Source of the DNA: Skermanella rosea
GTDB lineage: Bacteria; Pseudomonadota; Alphaproteobacteria; Azospirillales; Azospirillaceae
Length of the DNA stretch: 64,000 nucleotides
Direction of reading: 5' to 3'
Assembly: GCF_016806835.2 (NCBI RefSeq)
Contig: NZ_CP086111.1
Span: 1,409,001-1,473,000 of the forward strand
The notes below the pieces were generated by a model that did not search any database, had not been told where the DNA came from, and worked only from the letters and a program-made list of their open reading frames with translations. Shown one piece after another: positions 27,225 through 36,297 of this stretch. Numbering within the stretch: the first letter of the stretch is position 1; each line of letters opens with the position of its first letter. Position numbers and translations under genes: made by a program.

Positions 27225-28692
27225 GCCCTCTCCCACATGCGCGTCCGGATCTCGAGGCCGGACGGCGATCCCGCGTCCAGCTTATACGCGAATCTGGCAA
27301 CGCTTGGGCATTATTACCATGGTCGCCGCCGCCGTGGGGGGCTGCGCATCCAATCAGCCCATGCGCGTGGGTGCCCACCAGGTGAACGCGGGAGTCGCGG
27401 CGGACGAACCGCGGGCCACGGTCATCGGCCGGGACATCCTGGCGCAGGGCGGCAACGCGGTCGATGCGGCGACCGCCATGGGGCTCGCGATGGCGGTGAC
27501 CCTGCCGACCCGTGTCGGGCTGGGCGGCGGCGGGATCTGCGTCGTCCACGACGCGGCCACCAAGCAGACGCGCACCCTGGATTTCCTGCCCCGGTCGCCG
27601 AATGGCGGACAGGTCGCGGTGCCGGCCATGCTGCGCGGGCTGGCGACCCTGCACGCGGCCCACGGCAAGATGCGCTGGGAGCAGCTGGTCGCGCCGGCGG
27701 AGGCGAAGGCCCGGTTCGAGACCCAGATCTCCCGTGCGCTGGCCCGCGACCTCCAGGTGTTCGGCGACGTCGCCGGCGAGGATCCCGAGGCCCGGCGCCT
27801 GTACCTGCCCAACGGCCCCCAGCCGCCCGGCGAAGGACAGAAGCTGGAGCAGCCCGATCTCGCCGGCGTGCTGGCCCAGGTGCGCCAGCGCGGCGCCGGC
27901 GTCTTCTACACCGGGCAGCTGGGCGCCCGGATCGCCGAGAGCGTCGGGGTCGACGCCGCCACCCTGGCGTCCTACCAGGCCCAGTGGCGCGGCACCGCCG
28001 AGGTCAGGCACGGCAACGAGGTGATGCATTTCGCCGCACCTCCTGAAGGCGCGCCGGCCGCCGACTCCCTGCGGGCGGCGCTGGAGGCTCCGTCCGGCGG
28101 GCGCAACGCCGGGCTGGTCAAGGCGCTGGAGAAGGTCGAGCCCGAGGGACCTCCGACGGCGGGCCTGGTGACGTTCGACCCGTTCGGGCAGGCGGTCGCC
28201 TGCACCTTCTCGGTCGGCGCGCCGATGGGGACGGGCAAGATGATCCCGGGGACCGGCATCCTCCAGGCCGCGGCGACCGGCGCGCGCGGCATCGGCGGTC
28301 CGGCCGTCCTGGTCAATCCCAACCTGAACCAGCCGCTCTTCGCCGGCAGCGCCGGGCTGATCGGCGTCGGCGTCGGGGAGGAAGGGGCGGGCGCCGCCCC
28401 GGCCGCCCTGGTCAACGTGGCGCTCCGGGCCCTCGAGCAGGACATGAATGCCCTCGACGCGGTGACGGCGCCCCGGCTGGCGCCCGATCCCGCCGGCGGG
28501 ACCCTGATCGAGGAGACCGCCGAACGGCCGGCCAGCCGCGAGACGTCAGGCGTCCAGGGCGAGATCTACGGCGTCCAGGCGCTGGGCCGGGTCAACCTGG
28601 TGAGCTGCAAGGTCAACCGCAGCGACGGCAGCCGGTCCTGTTCCGCGGCGACCGACCCGCGCGGCTTCGGCCTCGCCTCCAGCATCCAGTAG
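27223..28692 (+). CDS. Gamma-glutamyltransferase-family lipoprotein, possibly degenerate
   Basis: About 489 residues if started at 27223. The hydrophobic GIITMVAAAVGGC forms a lipobox, so it should be an outer or inner membrane lipoprotein. The family core is GGNAVDAATAMGLAM...GLGGGG, then the cleavage region PPTAGLVTFDPFGQAVACTFS, which aligns with the T-T-H..SVVD start of the small subunit. The first threonine is kept, but the following Thr and His are lost, and the usual GSPGG oxyanion loop reads GSAGL. At under 490 residues it is shorter than normal (about 550). It may be inactive or act on another amide. The start is uncertain; 27319 would leave only a truncated lipobox. Confidence 0.72.
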   Translation: MPSPTCASGSRGRTAIPRPAYTRIWQRLGIITMVAAAVGGCASNQPMRVGAHQVNAGVAADEPRATVIGRDILAQGGNAVDAATAMGLAMAVTLPTRVGLGGGGICVVHDAATKQTRTLDFLPRSPNGGQVAVPAMLRGLATLHAAHGKMRWEQLVAPAEAKARFETQISRALARDLQVFGDVAGEDPEARRLYLPNGPQPPGEGQKLEQPDLAGVLAQVRQRGAGVFYTGQLGARIAESVGVDAATLASYQAQWRGTAEVRHGNEVMHFAAPPEGAPAADSLRAALEAPSGGRNAGLVKALEKVEPEGPPTAGLVTFDPFGQAVACTFSVGAPMGTGKMIPGTGILQAAATGARGIGGPAVLVNPNLNQPLFAGSAGLIGVGVGEEGAGAAPAALVNVALRALEQDMNALDAVTAPRLAPDPAGGTLIEETAERPASRETSGVQGEIYGVQALGRVNLVSCKVNRSDGSRSCSAATDPRGFGLASSIQ

Positions 28693-28737
28693 ACACGGTT
28701 CCGTCGTTTTTCATAATCAGGGCTTCATGGTCAGGGT

Positions 28738-29883
28738 ATGTCACTGAAAATAGCAAAGCGGGGAGCCATCTCCCCGTTTATCGTGATGGAAGTCATGCGT
28801 GCCGCCGCCGAGCGGGAGGCAGCCGGCGGGGACGTGCTCCACCTGGAGGTCGGCCAGCCGTCCACCGGGGCGCCGGCCGCGGTTATATCGGCCGCCAAGC
28901 GGGCGCTCGATGGCGACCGGCTGGGCTATACCGACGCGCTGGGCATCCCGCCGCTGCGCTCCGCCATCGCGCGGTTCTACCATGACCGCTACGGCCTGAA
29001 CGTGCCGGAGCGGCGCGTGGTCGTTACGACCGGGTCGTCGGCCGGTTTCCTGCTGGGCTTCCTGGCGGCGTTCGAGCCGGGCGACCGGGTCGCCATGGCG
29101 GCCCCGAGCTATCCGGCCTACCGCAACATCCTGATGGCGCTGGGCGTCGTTCCGGTGGAGATGCCCGCCGGGCCGGAAACCCGGTTCCAGCCGACGGTCG
29201 AACTGCTGGAAGGGCTGGGGCACCCGGTGGAAGGCCTGATCGTCGCCAGCCCGTCCAACCCGGCCGGCACCATGCTGGGGGCGGACGACCTGCGCCGGCT
29301 GGCGACCTACTGCCGCGACAAGGGCATCCGGCTGGTCTCGGACGAGATCTATCACGGCATCTGCTACGAGGGGGCGGCGGCCTCGGCGCTGACCGTCACC
29401 GACCAGGCGCTGGTGATCAACAGCTTCTCCAAGTATTTCTCCATGACCGGCTGGCGGCTCGGCTGGATGGTCGTGCCCGATGACCTCGCCCGCTCGATCG
29501 AATGCCTCAGCCAGAACCTGTTCATCTCCCCGCCCAGCCTGTCGCAGCATGCCGCCTGCGCGGTGTTCGGCTGCACGGAGGAGTTGGACGCCAACGTCGC
29601 CCGCTACGCCCGCAACCGGGCGCTTCTGCTGGAGGAGCTGCCGAAAGCCGGGTTCGACCGGCTGGCCCCGGCGGACGGGGCGTTCTACGTCTACGCCGAC
29701 ATCTCGGCGATGACCGACGACAGCGAGGCGTTCTGCCGCCGCATGCTGGCCGAGACCGGCATCGCGGCGACCCCGGGCGTGGATTTCGATCGCGCCCGTG
29801 GCCACCACTTCATGCGCTTCTCCTTCGCCGGCTCGACCGACGACATGGCCGAGGCGGTGAAGCGGCTGAAGGCGTGGCGCTGA
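28738..29883 (+). CDS. PLP-dependent class I/II aminotransferase
   Basis: 381 residues. Fold type I aminotransferase: LEVGQPSTGAP, TTGSSAGF, SPSNPAGTM, DEIYHGI and the PLP-lysine segment NSFSKYFSMTGWRLGW are all intact. It resembles aspartate/alanine/methionine-type aminotransferases; the exact substrate cannot be read. It follows the GGT-like gene after 45 bp on the same strand, so they may be co-transcribed. A 29 bp inverted repeat lies 73 bp downstream. Confidence 0.9.
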   Translation: MSLKIAKRGAISPFIVMEVMRAAAEREAAGGDVLHLEVGQPSTGAPAAVISAAKRALDGDRLGYTDALGIPPLRSAIARFYHDRYGLNVPERRVVVTTGSSAGFLLGFLAAFEPGDRVAMAAPSYPAYRNILMALGVVPVEMPAGPETRFQPTVELLEGLGHPVEGLIVASPSNPAGTMLGADDLRRLATYCRDKGIRLVSDEIYHGICYEGAAASALTVTDQALVINSFSKYFSMTGWRLGWMVVPDDLARSIECLSQNLFISPPSLSQHAACAVFGCTEELDANVARYARNRALLLEELPKAGFDRLAPADGAFYVYADISAMTDDSEAFCRRMLAETGIAATPGVDFDRARGHHFMRFSFAGSTDDMAEAVKRLKAWR

Positions 29884-29956
29884 GAGGAGCGGAAAAGCGG
29901 GTGGTTCGACATAGGCGGTCCGGGAGGTCTGTCCGGAGGGACGGATCGTAGATCAT

Positions 29957-30032
29957 CCACAGATGAACGCAGATGGACACAGATAAGCGAGATTAGAGCT
30001 GAATATCTGTGTCCATCTGCGTTCATCTGTGG
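29957..30032. repeat. Perfect 29 bp inverted repeat (long hairpin)
   Basis: Arms 29957-29985 and 30004-30032 are exact reverse complements, starting CCACAGATGAACGC, around an 18 nt loop. The low GC content and the CCACAGATGAACnCAGATG form differ from the surrounding genes; similar sequences occur as dispersed repeats in many environmental bacteria. It lies between the converging aminotransferase and GTPase genes and would end transcripts from both sides. Confidence 0.85.
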
Positions 30033-30068
30033 GTAATAAAAATGCTTAACCCCGCTTAGTGGAAAGCT

Positions 30069-31625
30069 TCAAGTCTTTGTCCGGGTGCCGGCGATTCCTT
30101 CGATCACCAATCCGGACAGCAGGCGACCTCCGGTCACGATCTGGCGGGCGACGCCCGCGACTCCGCCCGCCGAACCGGCCAGCCGCAGCAGGCGGATGAG
30201 TTGGCTTTGCCGGGCTTCGGGGACGCGGGCCAGCACCGCGGTCCAGACGGCGTCGATATTGTAGAGCATCCCGGCGTCCAGCCGCGCCGGTATCACGTCG
30301 GTAGCGGCGACCCCCAGGGACTGCGCGACCGCTTCCATCGCAGCCCGGATGGTTTCCGCCTTCCGGCCCGAAGGGACCGCGACGTCGTAGGGCGGAGCCC
30401 ACTCGTTGAACGGCCGCAGCCGGTCGATGTGGGACATGACGACCACGACCGGCGGTGCCCGGAACTGCGGACGGCCCGCGAAATGGCCGCGCACCGCGTC
30501 GAGCAGCCGGCGGTCCAGGTCGCGGGCGCCGTCGTTGGCCAGGGCGACCCACAGGACCAGGTCGCAGTTCTCGGCCAACGCGACCAGCTTGGGAATGGCC
30601 GTTTCCCGCTCCAGCCCGGCGCAGTCGACCAGTTCGAGCGCCGGCCGGTCGTCGGCGCAGCGCACCGAGTGGCTGGTCGGCTGGCCGGTGGCCGCGAGAA
30701 CGTCGACCGCCGCGACCACGTCGCCGCACAGGGCGTTCACCAAGCTTGACTTGCCGGCGTTGACCTTGCCCGCGACCAGCAGGCGCAAGGGCACGGCCGG
30801 GGCCGCCGGCTCGGCCACCGCGGGCGGCTCAAGCCGGTCCAGTTCGTCGATGTCGGCGCGCAGCCGGCCGCTGTACAGGTTGATCGCCTCGCGACCGATC
30901 TCCTCCACCACGATGCGGGCGATCCGGTCCAGCATCAGGGACGACAAGCCTTCCGCGGCGAAACCCTGGAAGCGGCGGCTCAGCTCGGCCGCGGCCGCCT
31001 GCACCGGGTTGATCGCCAGGCGGATGGCGCGCCAGGGACCGTCGGCGCTGTGCGCGACGCTGGCCACCGTTCGCTTGACCCGGTAGAGCCGGAGCACGTC
31101 GCCGATCCTCACCGAGCGCGAACCCGGCACCGCCTGGACCGTCAACGCGCGGGTCCGGCGGCTGATCCGCTCGGCCAGCAGCAGCGCCTCGGGCAGGGTG
31201 AAGTGCCACAGCGGCTCCGCCCGCTCCGGATGGTAGTGGCGGGCGACCTCCTCGATCACGGCGCGCCCGGTGGCGAGCAGCGCCCGCTGGTCGATCAGCA
31301 TTCGGCCGGAGGTCTGCGCCGCGAAGCCTTGGACCCTCTGCCAGGCGACCTTGTCGCTCGGCGACCAGCCGGGATCGGGCGGCGTCTCCTCGCCCGCGGC
31401 GGTCGCCGCGTCGCCCGAGGGCACCCGGTCCCCGGCCCGGTGCGCCCGCCGGAACAGCAGCCCCGCCGCCAGGAAGCACAGCGCCGTCCCCAGGAACCAG
31501 TAGACGAAGCCCTGCCTTTCCCACAGCCAGACGGCGCCCAGCGGGACCAGGGCCAGGAAGGGCAGGCAGGCGGCGGCCAGCGCGCCCAGCCACCAAGCCC
31601 CCTGCCGGCCGACGATCCGTTTCAC
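30069..31625 (-). CDS. Membrane-anchored GTPase, uncharacterised
   Basis: 518 residues from a GTG whose GTGA overlaps the stop of the upstream DUF697 GTPase gene. Two membrane helices (about 11-34 and 40-58) are followed by a long helical region (about 90-265) and a C-terminal G domain. The P-loop is GKVNAGKS (286-293), G3 is DCAG (334-337), and the G4 position reads SHID instead of NKxD (about 401-404), so guanine specificity may be altered. The overlap indicates tight co-expression with the partner gene. The pair may form a membrane-remodelling or transport GTPase system. No characterised function is known to me. Confidence 0.8.
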   Translation of the reverse strand: MKRIVGRQGAWWLGALAAACLPFLALVPLGAVWLWERQGFVYWFLGTALCFLAAGLLFRRAHRAGDRVPSGDAATAAGEETPPDPGWSPSDKVAWQRVQGFAAQTSGRMLIDQRALLATGRAVIEEVARHYHPERAEPLWHFTLPEALLLAERISRRTRALTVQAVPGSRSVRIGDVLRLYRVKRTVASVAHSADGPWRAIRLAINPVQAAAAELSRRFQGFAAEGLSSLMLDRIARIVVEEIGREAINLYSGRLRADIDELDRLEPPAVAEPAAPAVPLRLLVAGKVNAGKSSLVNALCGDVVAAVDVLAATGQPTSHSVRCADDRPALELVDCAGLERETAIPKLVALAENCDLVLWVALANDGARDLDRRLLDAVRGHFAGRPQFRAPPVVVVMSHIDRLRPFNEWAPPYDVAVPSGRKAETIRAAMEAVAQSLGVAATDVIPARLDAGMLYNIDAVWTAVLARVPEARQSQLIRLLRLAGSAGGVAGVARQIVTGGRLLSGLVIEGIAGTRTKT

Positions 31626-32881
31626 GACCCGGCCTTCCCATCGGAATCGCGGGAGAACATGCGGCTGGCCCGGGCGACGCCGGTGGCTTCGGCCATGGCG
31701 CGGCGGAACTCCTCCGCGACGGCGTCGGCGTCGAACCGCGCGCCGGACCGGCGGCTGCTCAGATAGAGGATGGCGGCGTGGCCGAGCCCGTAGGTGGTGG
31801 CGAAGCTGGCCGCCCCCGCCGCGGCGCCGCCGATCACGGTGCCGTAGCCCGGCACCAGCTTGACCAGCTGCCGCACGCCGAACTGGGCGCCGAAACGCAG
31901 CAGCGCCCCCGCGCCCAGGCAGCCGGAGAACTCCGCCAGGGTCGCCCGCGTCCAGGTCACGCCCAGCATGCCGGCGAGGCTGTGCAGCATCTTGCCCTGG
32001 ACCACCGGCACCCCGATCACGCCGGCCACCGGCAGCATGTCGATCGCGCCGGCCGCCGCCGCATAGCCCCAGATGTGGGAGGCGGCCCGGCCGACGCCCG
32101 GCTTGCCGGAACTGCCCAGGCTGCGCCGCATCATCGACACGACTCCGTCGGCCGAGCCGGCTTCCAGCGCGGTCCATAGCCGGTCGATCCCGTAATCGGC
32201 GGGGGCGAGCCCGTCCTCCTCGGGCGTGAAATCGATCGGGGCGAAGCGGACGGCGCCGCTGCCCGGCAGCTTCGCGAAGGTCTCGCGCTGGGCGGCGAGG
32301 CTGCGGTCGAGCGCCTCGATGCCGCTAGGCCGGGTGCCGTCGCCGAACGGGTAGGGCAGGGGATGCGCCAGGGCTCCCGGCCCTTTATAGAAATCGTGCA
32401 GGGTGGTCTGGGCGACCACCACGGGCCAATCGGGATGGCGGCGGCGCACGCGGGTCAGCGCGTCGAGCACCGGGGCCGGCACCGGCCCCATCGCCCGGAC
32501 GACGACGAGCACCAGATGCGCCTGCTTCTCGCACAGGGCGAGGTCTTCCGCCGGGTCGTAGGCGACCTCGCCCAGGCCGCGGGTGTCGAGGAACCGGACG
32601 ACCGGCGCCTCCTCGGGGAATTCATAGATGCGGGCGGTCGCCGTGCAGGGCCGGTAGCCGGTACCGACCTCGGCGTCGCTGCTGCCGGTCAGCGTGCGGA
32701 TGATGGAGCTTTTGCCGGAGCCGACCATGCCCAGCAGCCAGATCACCGGCGCCCGGGCCCGCGCCTCCTCGGCGATGCGGGTATCGCCCCGCGCATCGGG
32801 CTTCGGGTTCAGGACCGTGTCGTAGACGTCCTTCCAGAAAGAGGAGATCTGTTCGCCGGCCCGCCCTAGAATCGACTGCAT
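31622..32881 (-). CDS. DUF697-containing GTPase, partner of the downstream GTPase
   Basis: 419 residues. The G domain is N-terminal: P-loop GMVGSGKS (51-58), G3 DTRG (99-102), and QTTLHDF at the position of G4. The C-terminal half (about 262-345) has hydrophobic hairpins HIWGYAAAAGAIDMLPVAGV (described by its ends) and a Gly/Ala-rich membrane stretch, typical of DUF697. It should attach to the inner membrane through that part. The 4 bp overlap with the next gene suggests equal amounts of both proteins. Substrate and process are unknown. Confidence 0.82.
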   Translation of the reverse strand: MQSILGRAGEQISSFWKDVYDTVLNPKPDARGDTRIAEEARARAPVIWLLGMVGSGKSSIIRTLTGSSDAEVGTGYRPCTATARIYEFPEEAPVVRFLDTRGLGEVAYDPAEDLALCEKQAHLVLVVVRAMGPVPAPVLDALTRVRRRHPDWPVVVAQTTLHDFYKGPGALAHPLPYPFGDGTRPSGIEALDRSLAAQRETFAKLPGSGAVRFAPIDFTPEEDGLAPADYGIDRLWTALEAGSADGVVSMMRRSLGSSGKPGVGRAASHIWGYAAAAGAIDMLPVAGVIGVPVVQGKMLHSLAGMLGVTWTRATLAEFSGCLGAGALLRFGAQFGVRQLVKLVPGYGTVIGGAAAGAASFATTYGLGHAAILYLSSRRSGARFDADAVAEEFRRAMAEATGVARASRMFSRDSDGKAGS

Positions 32882-32976
32882 GGTTCATCCGCCCCGGTCG
32901 GGTTCAGTCCCTCCGCGCGCCCGGCGGGCCGCGGCTCAGGATCGAAGTGGTACAAAACCGGCCGTCCGCACGCAAG

Positions 32977-33957
32977 CTACACCACCCGGTTCGGCGGCTC
33001 CTTGCCCGCGAAGAAGGCGTCCAGGTTATCGAGCGCCGTAAAGCCCATGGCGTCGCGGGTCCGGTCGGTGGCGCTGCCCATGTGGGGCAGCAGGAAGGTG
33101 TTGGGCAGGCCCGCGTAGCCGGGGTGGAGCTTCGGCTCGTTCTCGAACACGTCCAGGCCGGCCGCCGCCAGCTTGCCGGAGCGCAGCGCCGCGATCAGCG
33201 CTTCGTCGTCCACCAGCGTGCCGCGCGCCGTGTTGACCACGACGGCGCCGTCGGGCAGGCGGGCGATCCGCTCCGCGTTCAGCCAGTGGCGGGTCTCCGG
33301 CGTGGCCGGGCTGTGGATCGACAGGAAGTCGGCGACCGACAACATCTCGTCGGCATCGGCGTGGTAGACCGCGCCGGCTTCCTCGGCGGCCGGCAGCCGG
33401 CGCCGGTTGTGGTAGTGGATCTCCATGTCGAAGCCGCGCGCGCGGCGCGCCATCGCCTGGCCGATCCGCCCCATGCCCAGGATCGCCAGCCGCTTGCCGG
33501 TGACATGAGTGCCGATCAGCTGGGTCGGCGCCCAGCCGTCCCAGCGGCCTTCCCGGATCATCCGCTCGCCCTCGGCGGCGCGCCGGGCCGCGCCCAGCAG
33601 CAGCAGGAAGGCGATGTCGGCCGTGGCGTCGGTCAGCACGCCGGGCGTGTTGGATACCGCGATGCCCCGTTCCTTCGCGGCGGCCAGGTCGATATGGTCG
33701 GTGCCGACCGAGAAGGTGGCGATCATCCGGACCGAGTCGGGGAGCGCCCGGATCAGGGCGGCCGGGACCGGATCGACCGCGCAGACCAGCAGGGCGTCGG
33801 CGCCGTCCGCCCGGCGCGCCATCTCCTCCACGCCATAGGGATGGTCGTCCTCGTTGGGCAGGATGCGATAGTCGCGGCCGGCACGGGCCATGACCGCGTC
33901 GGGATACCGGCGGGTCAGGAGGAGAACTGGTCGGGTGGTCCCGTTCGGAGCGTTCAT
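32977..33957 (-). CDS. D-2-hydroxyacid dehydrogenase (glyoxylate/hydroxypyruvate reductase type)
   Basis: 326 residues. The NAD(P)-binding GMGRIGQAMARRARGFDMEIHYHNRR (described by its ends), the catalytic Arg region NTARGTLVDDEAL and HSPATPETRHWLN are intact, with the catalytic histidine in LLPHMGSAT. This matches glyoxylate/hydroxypyruvate reductases (GhrB/GyaR-like) that make glycolate or D-glycerate. It is a single gene divergent from eipB. Confidence 0.9.
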   Translation of the reverse strand: MNAPNGTTRPVLLLTRRYPDAVMARAGRDYRILPNEDDHPYGVEEMARRADGADALLVCAVDPVPAALIRALPDSVRMIATFSVGTDHIDLAAAKERGIAVSNTPGVLTDATADIAFLLLLGAARRAAEGERMIREGRWDGWAPTQLIGTHVTGKRLAILGMGRIGQAMARRARGFDMEIHYHNRRRLPAAEEAGAVYHADADEMLSVADFLSIHSPATPETRHWLNAERIARLPDGAVVVNTARGTLVDDEALIAALRSGKLAAAGLDVFENEPKLHPGYAGLPNTFLLPHMGSATDRTRDAMGFTALDNLDAFFAGKEPPNRVV

Positions 33958-34001
33958 CGGGCTGTCCTCTGGCGCTTGAACTCGCTAATTCCGGGGGAAA
34001 T

Positions 34002-34027
34002 GCCGAAAAAGGATGTTTCGGCTTTTT
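34002..34027 (+). terminator. Terminator-like hairpin in the leader region of eipB
   Basis: GCCGAAA (34002-34008) and TTTCGGC (34016-34022) form a stem followed by TTTTT. It lies between two divergent genes, 65 bp before the eipB start, where no upstream rightward gene needs terminating. It could be an attenuator in the eipB leader or a leftover element. Confidence 0.5.
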
Positions 34028-34091
34028 CCCGCGCGCGAAACTACTATGCTTACCCCTGGGCTTCACGCCGTAAACCGCTGTAAACCAATTT

Positions 34092-34925
34092 GTGGTCGTC
34101 ACCTTGAAAGATTTCCGCCCCGCTGCCCGCGTCGCCTTCACGGCGTTGCTCGGCCTGCTGACCATCGTGCCGTCGGCGTTTCCCGCCCGAGCCGCCGTGG
34201 AGATCGCCCCGCACCGGGCGATCTACAAGATGTCGCTGGCCTCGGCGCGCAACAGCAGCACCGTGTCCGACGTCCGCGGCCAGATGATGTTCGAATGGGC
34301 GGATGCCTGCGACGGCTGGACCATCGAGCAGCGCTTCCAGCTGCGCTTCCAGTATTCCGAGGGCGAGCAGGTCGACATGTCGACCAACTACGCCACCTGG
34401 GAGTCGAAGGACGGCGAGTCCTACCGCTTCAACGTCCGCAAGCTGGTCAACGGCGAGCTGGACGAGGAGCTGCGCGGCACCGCCGAGGCCTATGGCGACC
34501 GGCCCGGCGTCGCCCGATACGTCAAGCCGGAGGAGCAGGAGATCGAGCTGCCCGGCGGCACCCTGTTCCCCAGCATGCACACGATCCAGCTGCTGAAGCA
34601 TGCGGCGGCCGGCGACAAGCTGTTCGGCACCACCGTCTTCGACGGCTCCGATACCGACGGGGCGACCGAGATCAGCGCCGCCCTGGGGCTGCGGACGGAG
34701 CCGGCGCTGGACGGCAAGTTCGACGCCAAGCTGCTCCACGGCGCCGTCTGGCCGGTCCGCATGGCGTTCTTCCCCATGGACAGCGACGATGCCGCCCCCG
34801 AGTACGAGATGAGCCTGAAGCTGTTCGAGAACGGCGTCGCCCAATCGATGCTGATCGACTACGGCGATTTCACGGTCGCCGCCGTGCTGGAGCAGATCGA
34901 GTCGATCCCCCGGCCGCGCTGCTGA
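34092..34925 (+). CDS. eipB: EipB family periplasmic envelope-integrity protein (DUF1849)
   Basis: 277 residues from GTG, with a signal peptide (cleavage after ARA, about residue 34). The mature part starts VEIAPHRAIYKMSLASAR, the conserved beginning of DUF1849/EipB, and ends in a cysteine. Cys73 (ADACDGW) and Cys277 (RPRC) match the pair that forms a disulfide in Brucella EipB, which folds as a spiral beta-sheet and is needed for envelope stability. The convergent dinB gene ends 10 bp later. Confidence 0.9.
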   Translation: MVVTLKDFRPAARVAFTALLGLLTIVPSAFPARAAVEIAPHRAIYKMSLASARNSSTVSDVRGQMMFEWADACDGWTIEQRFQLRFQYSEGEQVDMSTNYATWESKDGESYRFNVRKLVNGELDEELRGTAEAYGDRPGVARYVKPEEQEIELPGGTLFPSMHTIQLLKHAAAGDKLFGTTVFDGSDTDGATEISAALGLRTEPALDGKFDAKLLHGAVWPVRMAFFPMDSDDAAPEYEMSLKLFENGVAQSMLIDYGDFTVAAVLEQIESIPRPRC

Positions 34926-34935
34926 TCCTTCCCGT

Positions 34936-36297
34936 TCAGCGCCGTCTCCGGCGGGGCGGCATCGGCAGGCCGGGCAGCAGCGGGGTGGAGCGCGGAACGA
35001 ATCCGCGCCCCTTGACGACGGCCGTGTCGCCCAGCCGGTCGCGGACCTGGTCCATCGCCCGCTCCACCTCGTTGCGGCGCATGCGGTCGGGGTCCAGCAG
35101 GTCGGGCGGATCGGCGCGCCGGGCCTCGGCCAGGTCGGCGCAGCCGATGCCGATCAGGCGGTACCGGGTGCCGGTCGCCTCGCGCTCCAGCAGGGGCAGG
35201 GCCGCCTGGAAGATGGCGTCCGCCATCCGGGTCGGAGAGCCCAGCTTGCGGCTCCGCGTCACTTGGCGGAAATCGGCGGTCTTGAGCTTCAGCACCACCG
35301 ACCCGCCGGCGAGATCCTGGGCCTTCAGCCGCCGGGCGACCGTCTCGCACAGGGGCCACAGCCGGTTGCTCAAGTCTTCCAGGTCGGCGATGTCCTGGCT
35401 GAAGGTGGTCTCGGCCGAGATGCTCTTGGTCTCCTCGTCAGGATCGACCGTGCGCAGGTCCTCGCCGCGGGCGAACCGGAAGAGACGGCGCCCCATCACG
35501 CCGTAGCGCTTCATCAGGTGGTGCTCGTCGCGCTCGCGCAGTTCGGCGATGGTGCGGATGCCGTCCTGCTCCAGCTTGCGCTGCAGGGCGGCCCCGACGC
35601 CCCAGATCAGGCCGACCGGCTGGGGAGCCAGGAAGTCCAGCGCCTCGGCCCGTCCGATCGCCTTGAAGCCGCGCGGCTTGTCGAGGTCGCTCGCCACCTT
35701 GGCCAGGAACTTGTTGTAGCTGAGCCCGATGGAGGCGGTGATGCCGATCTCCGTCTCCAGCCGGCGCACCAGCCGGATCAGCGTCCGCGCCGGGCTGCCG
35801 CCGTGCAGCCGTTCCGTGCCGGTCAGGTCCAGGAAGGCCTCGTCGATCGACAGCGGCTGGACCAGGGGGGTCAGCTCCAGCATCCTGGCCCGGACCTCGC
35901 GCCCGACCGCCTGGTACTTCCTCATGTCGGGCGGCAACACCACCGCGTTGGGGCACAGCGAAAGGGCCTTGAACATCGGCATCGCCGACCGTACCCCGTA
36001 GAGCCTGGCCACGTAGCAGCAGGCCGCGACGACTCCGCGCTGGCCGCCGCCGACGATCACCGGCAGGTCCGCCAGCTTCGGATCGTCCCGCTTCTCGACG
36101 CTGGCATAGAAGGCGTCGCAGTCGATATGGGCGATCGACAGGGCGTGCAGTTCGGCATGGCGGGTAAGCCGCCGCGAGCCGCAGGCAGGGCATCTCGCCG
36201 CTCCCGGCGGCGCCTCCCCGCCGCAGTCGCGGCACAGGCCGGGAACGGCCGGCCCCGATCGAATCAGGCGTTCAGCGCCCATCGCGTCGGATTCCAT
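34936..36297 (-). CDS. dinB: DNA polymerase IV with N-terminal zinc-ribbon extension
   Basis: About 453 residues from the ATG at 36297 (ATG at 36282 or 36372 also possible). An N-terminal CRDCG...CPACG zinc ribbon (about 20-45) precedes the Y-family polymerase start [29 protein letters not shown] supplies the second metal-binding acidic pair, and [16 protein letters not shown] is intact. It performs translesion synthesis. The zinc-ribbon extension is known from rhizobial DinB proteins. The C-terminus ends in a basic run; no clear beta-clamp motif was identified. Confidence 0.93.
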   Translation of the reverse strand: MESDAMGAERLIRSGPAVPGLCRDCGGEAPPGAARCPACGSRRLTRHAELHALSIAHIDCDAFYASVEKRDDPKLADLPVIVGGGQRGVVAACCYVARLYGVRSAMPMFKALSLCPNAVVLPPDMRKYQAVGREVRARMLELTPLVQPLSIDEAFLDLTGTERLHGGSPARTLIRLVRRLETEIGITASIGLSYNKFLAKVASDLDKPRGFKAIGRAEALDFLAPQPVGLIWGVGAALQRKLEQDGIRTIAELRERDEHHLMKRYGVMGRRLFRFARGEDLRTVDPDEETKSISAETTFSQDIADLEDLSNRLWPLCETVARRLKAQDLAGGSVVLKLKTADFRQVTRSRKLGSPTRMADAIFQAALPLLEREATGTRYRLIGIGCADLAEARRADPPDLLDPDRMRRNEVERAMDQVRDRLGDTAVVKGRGFVPRSTPLLPGLPMPPRRRRR

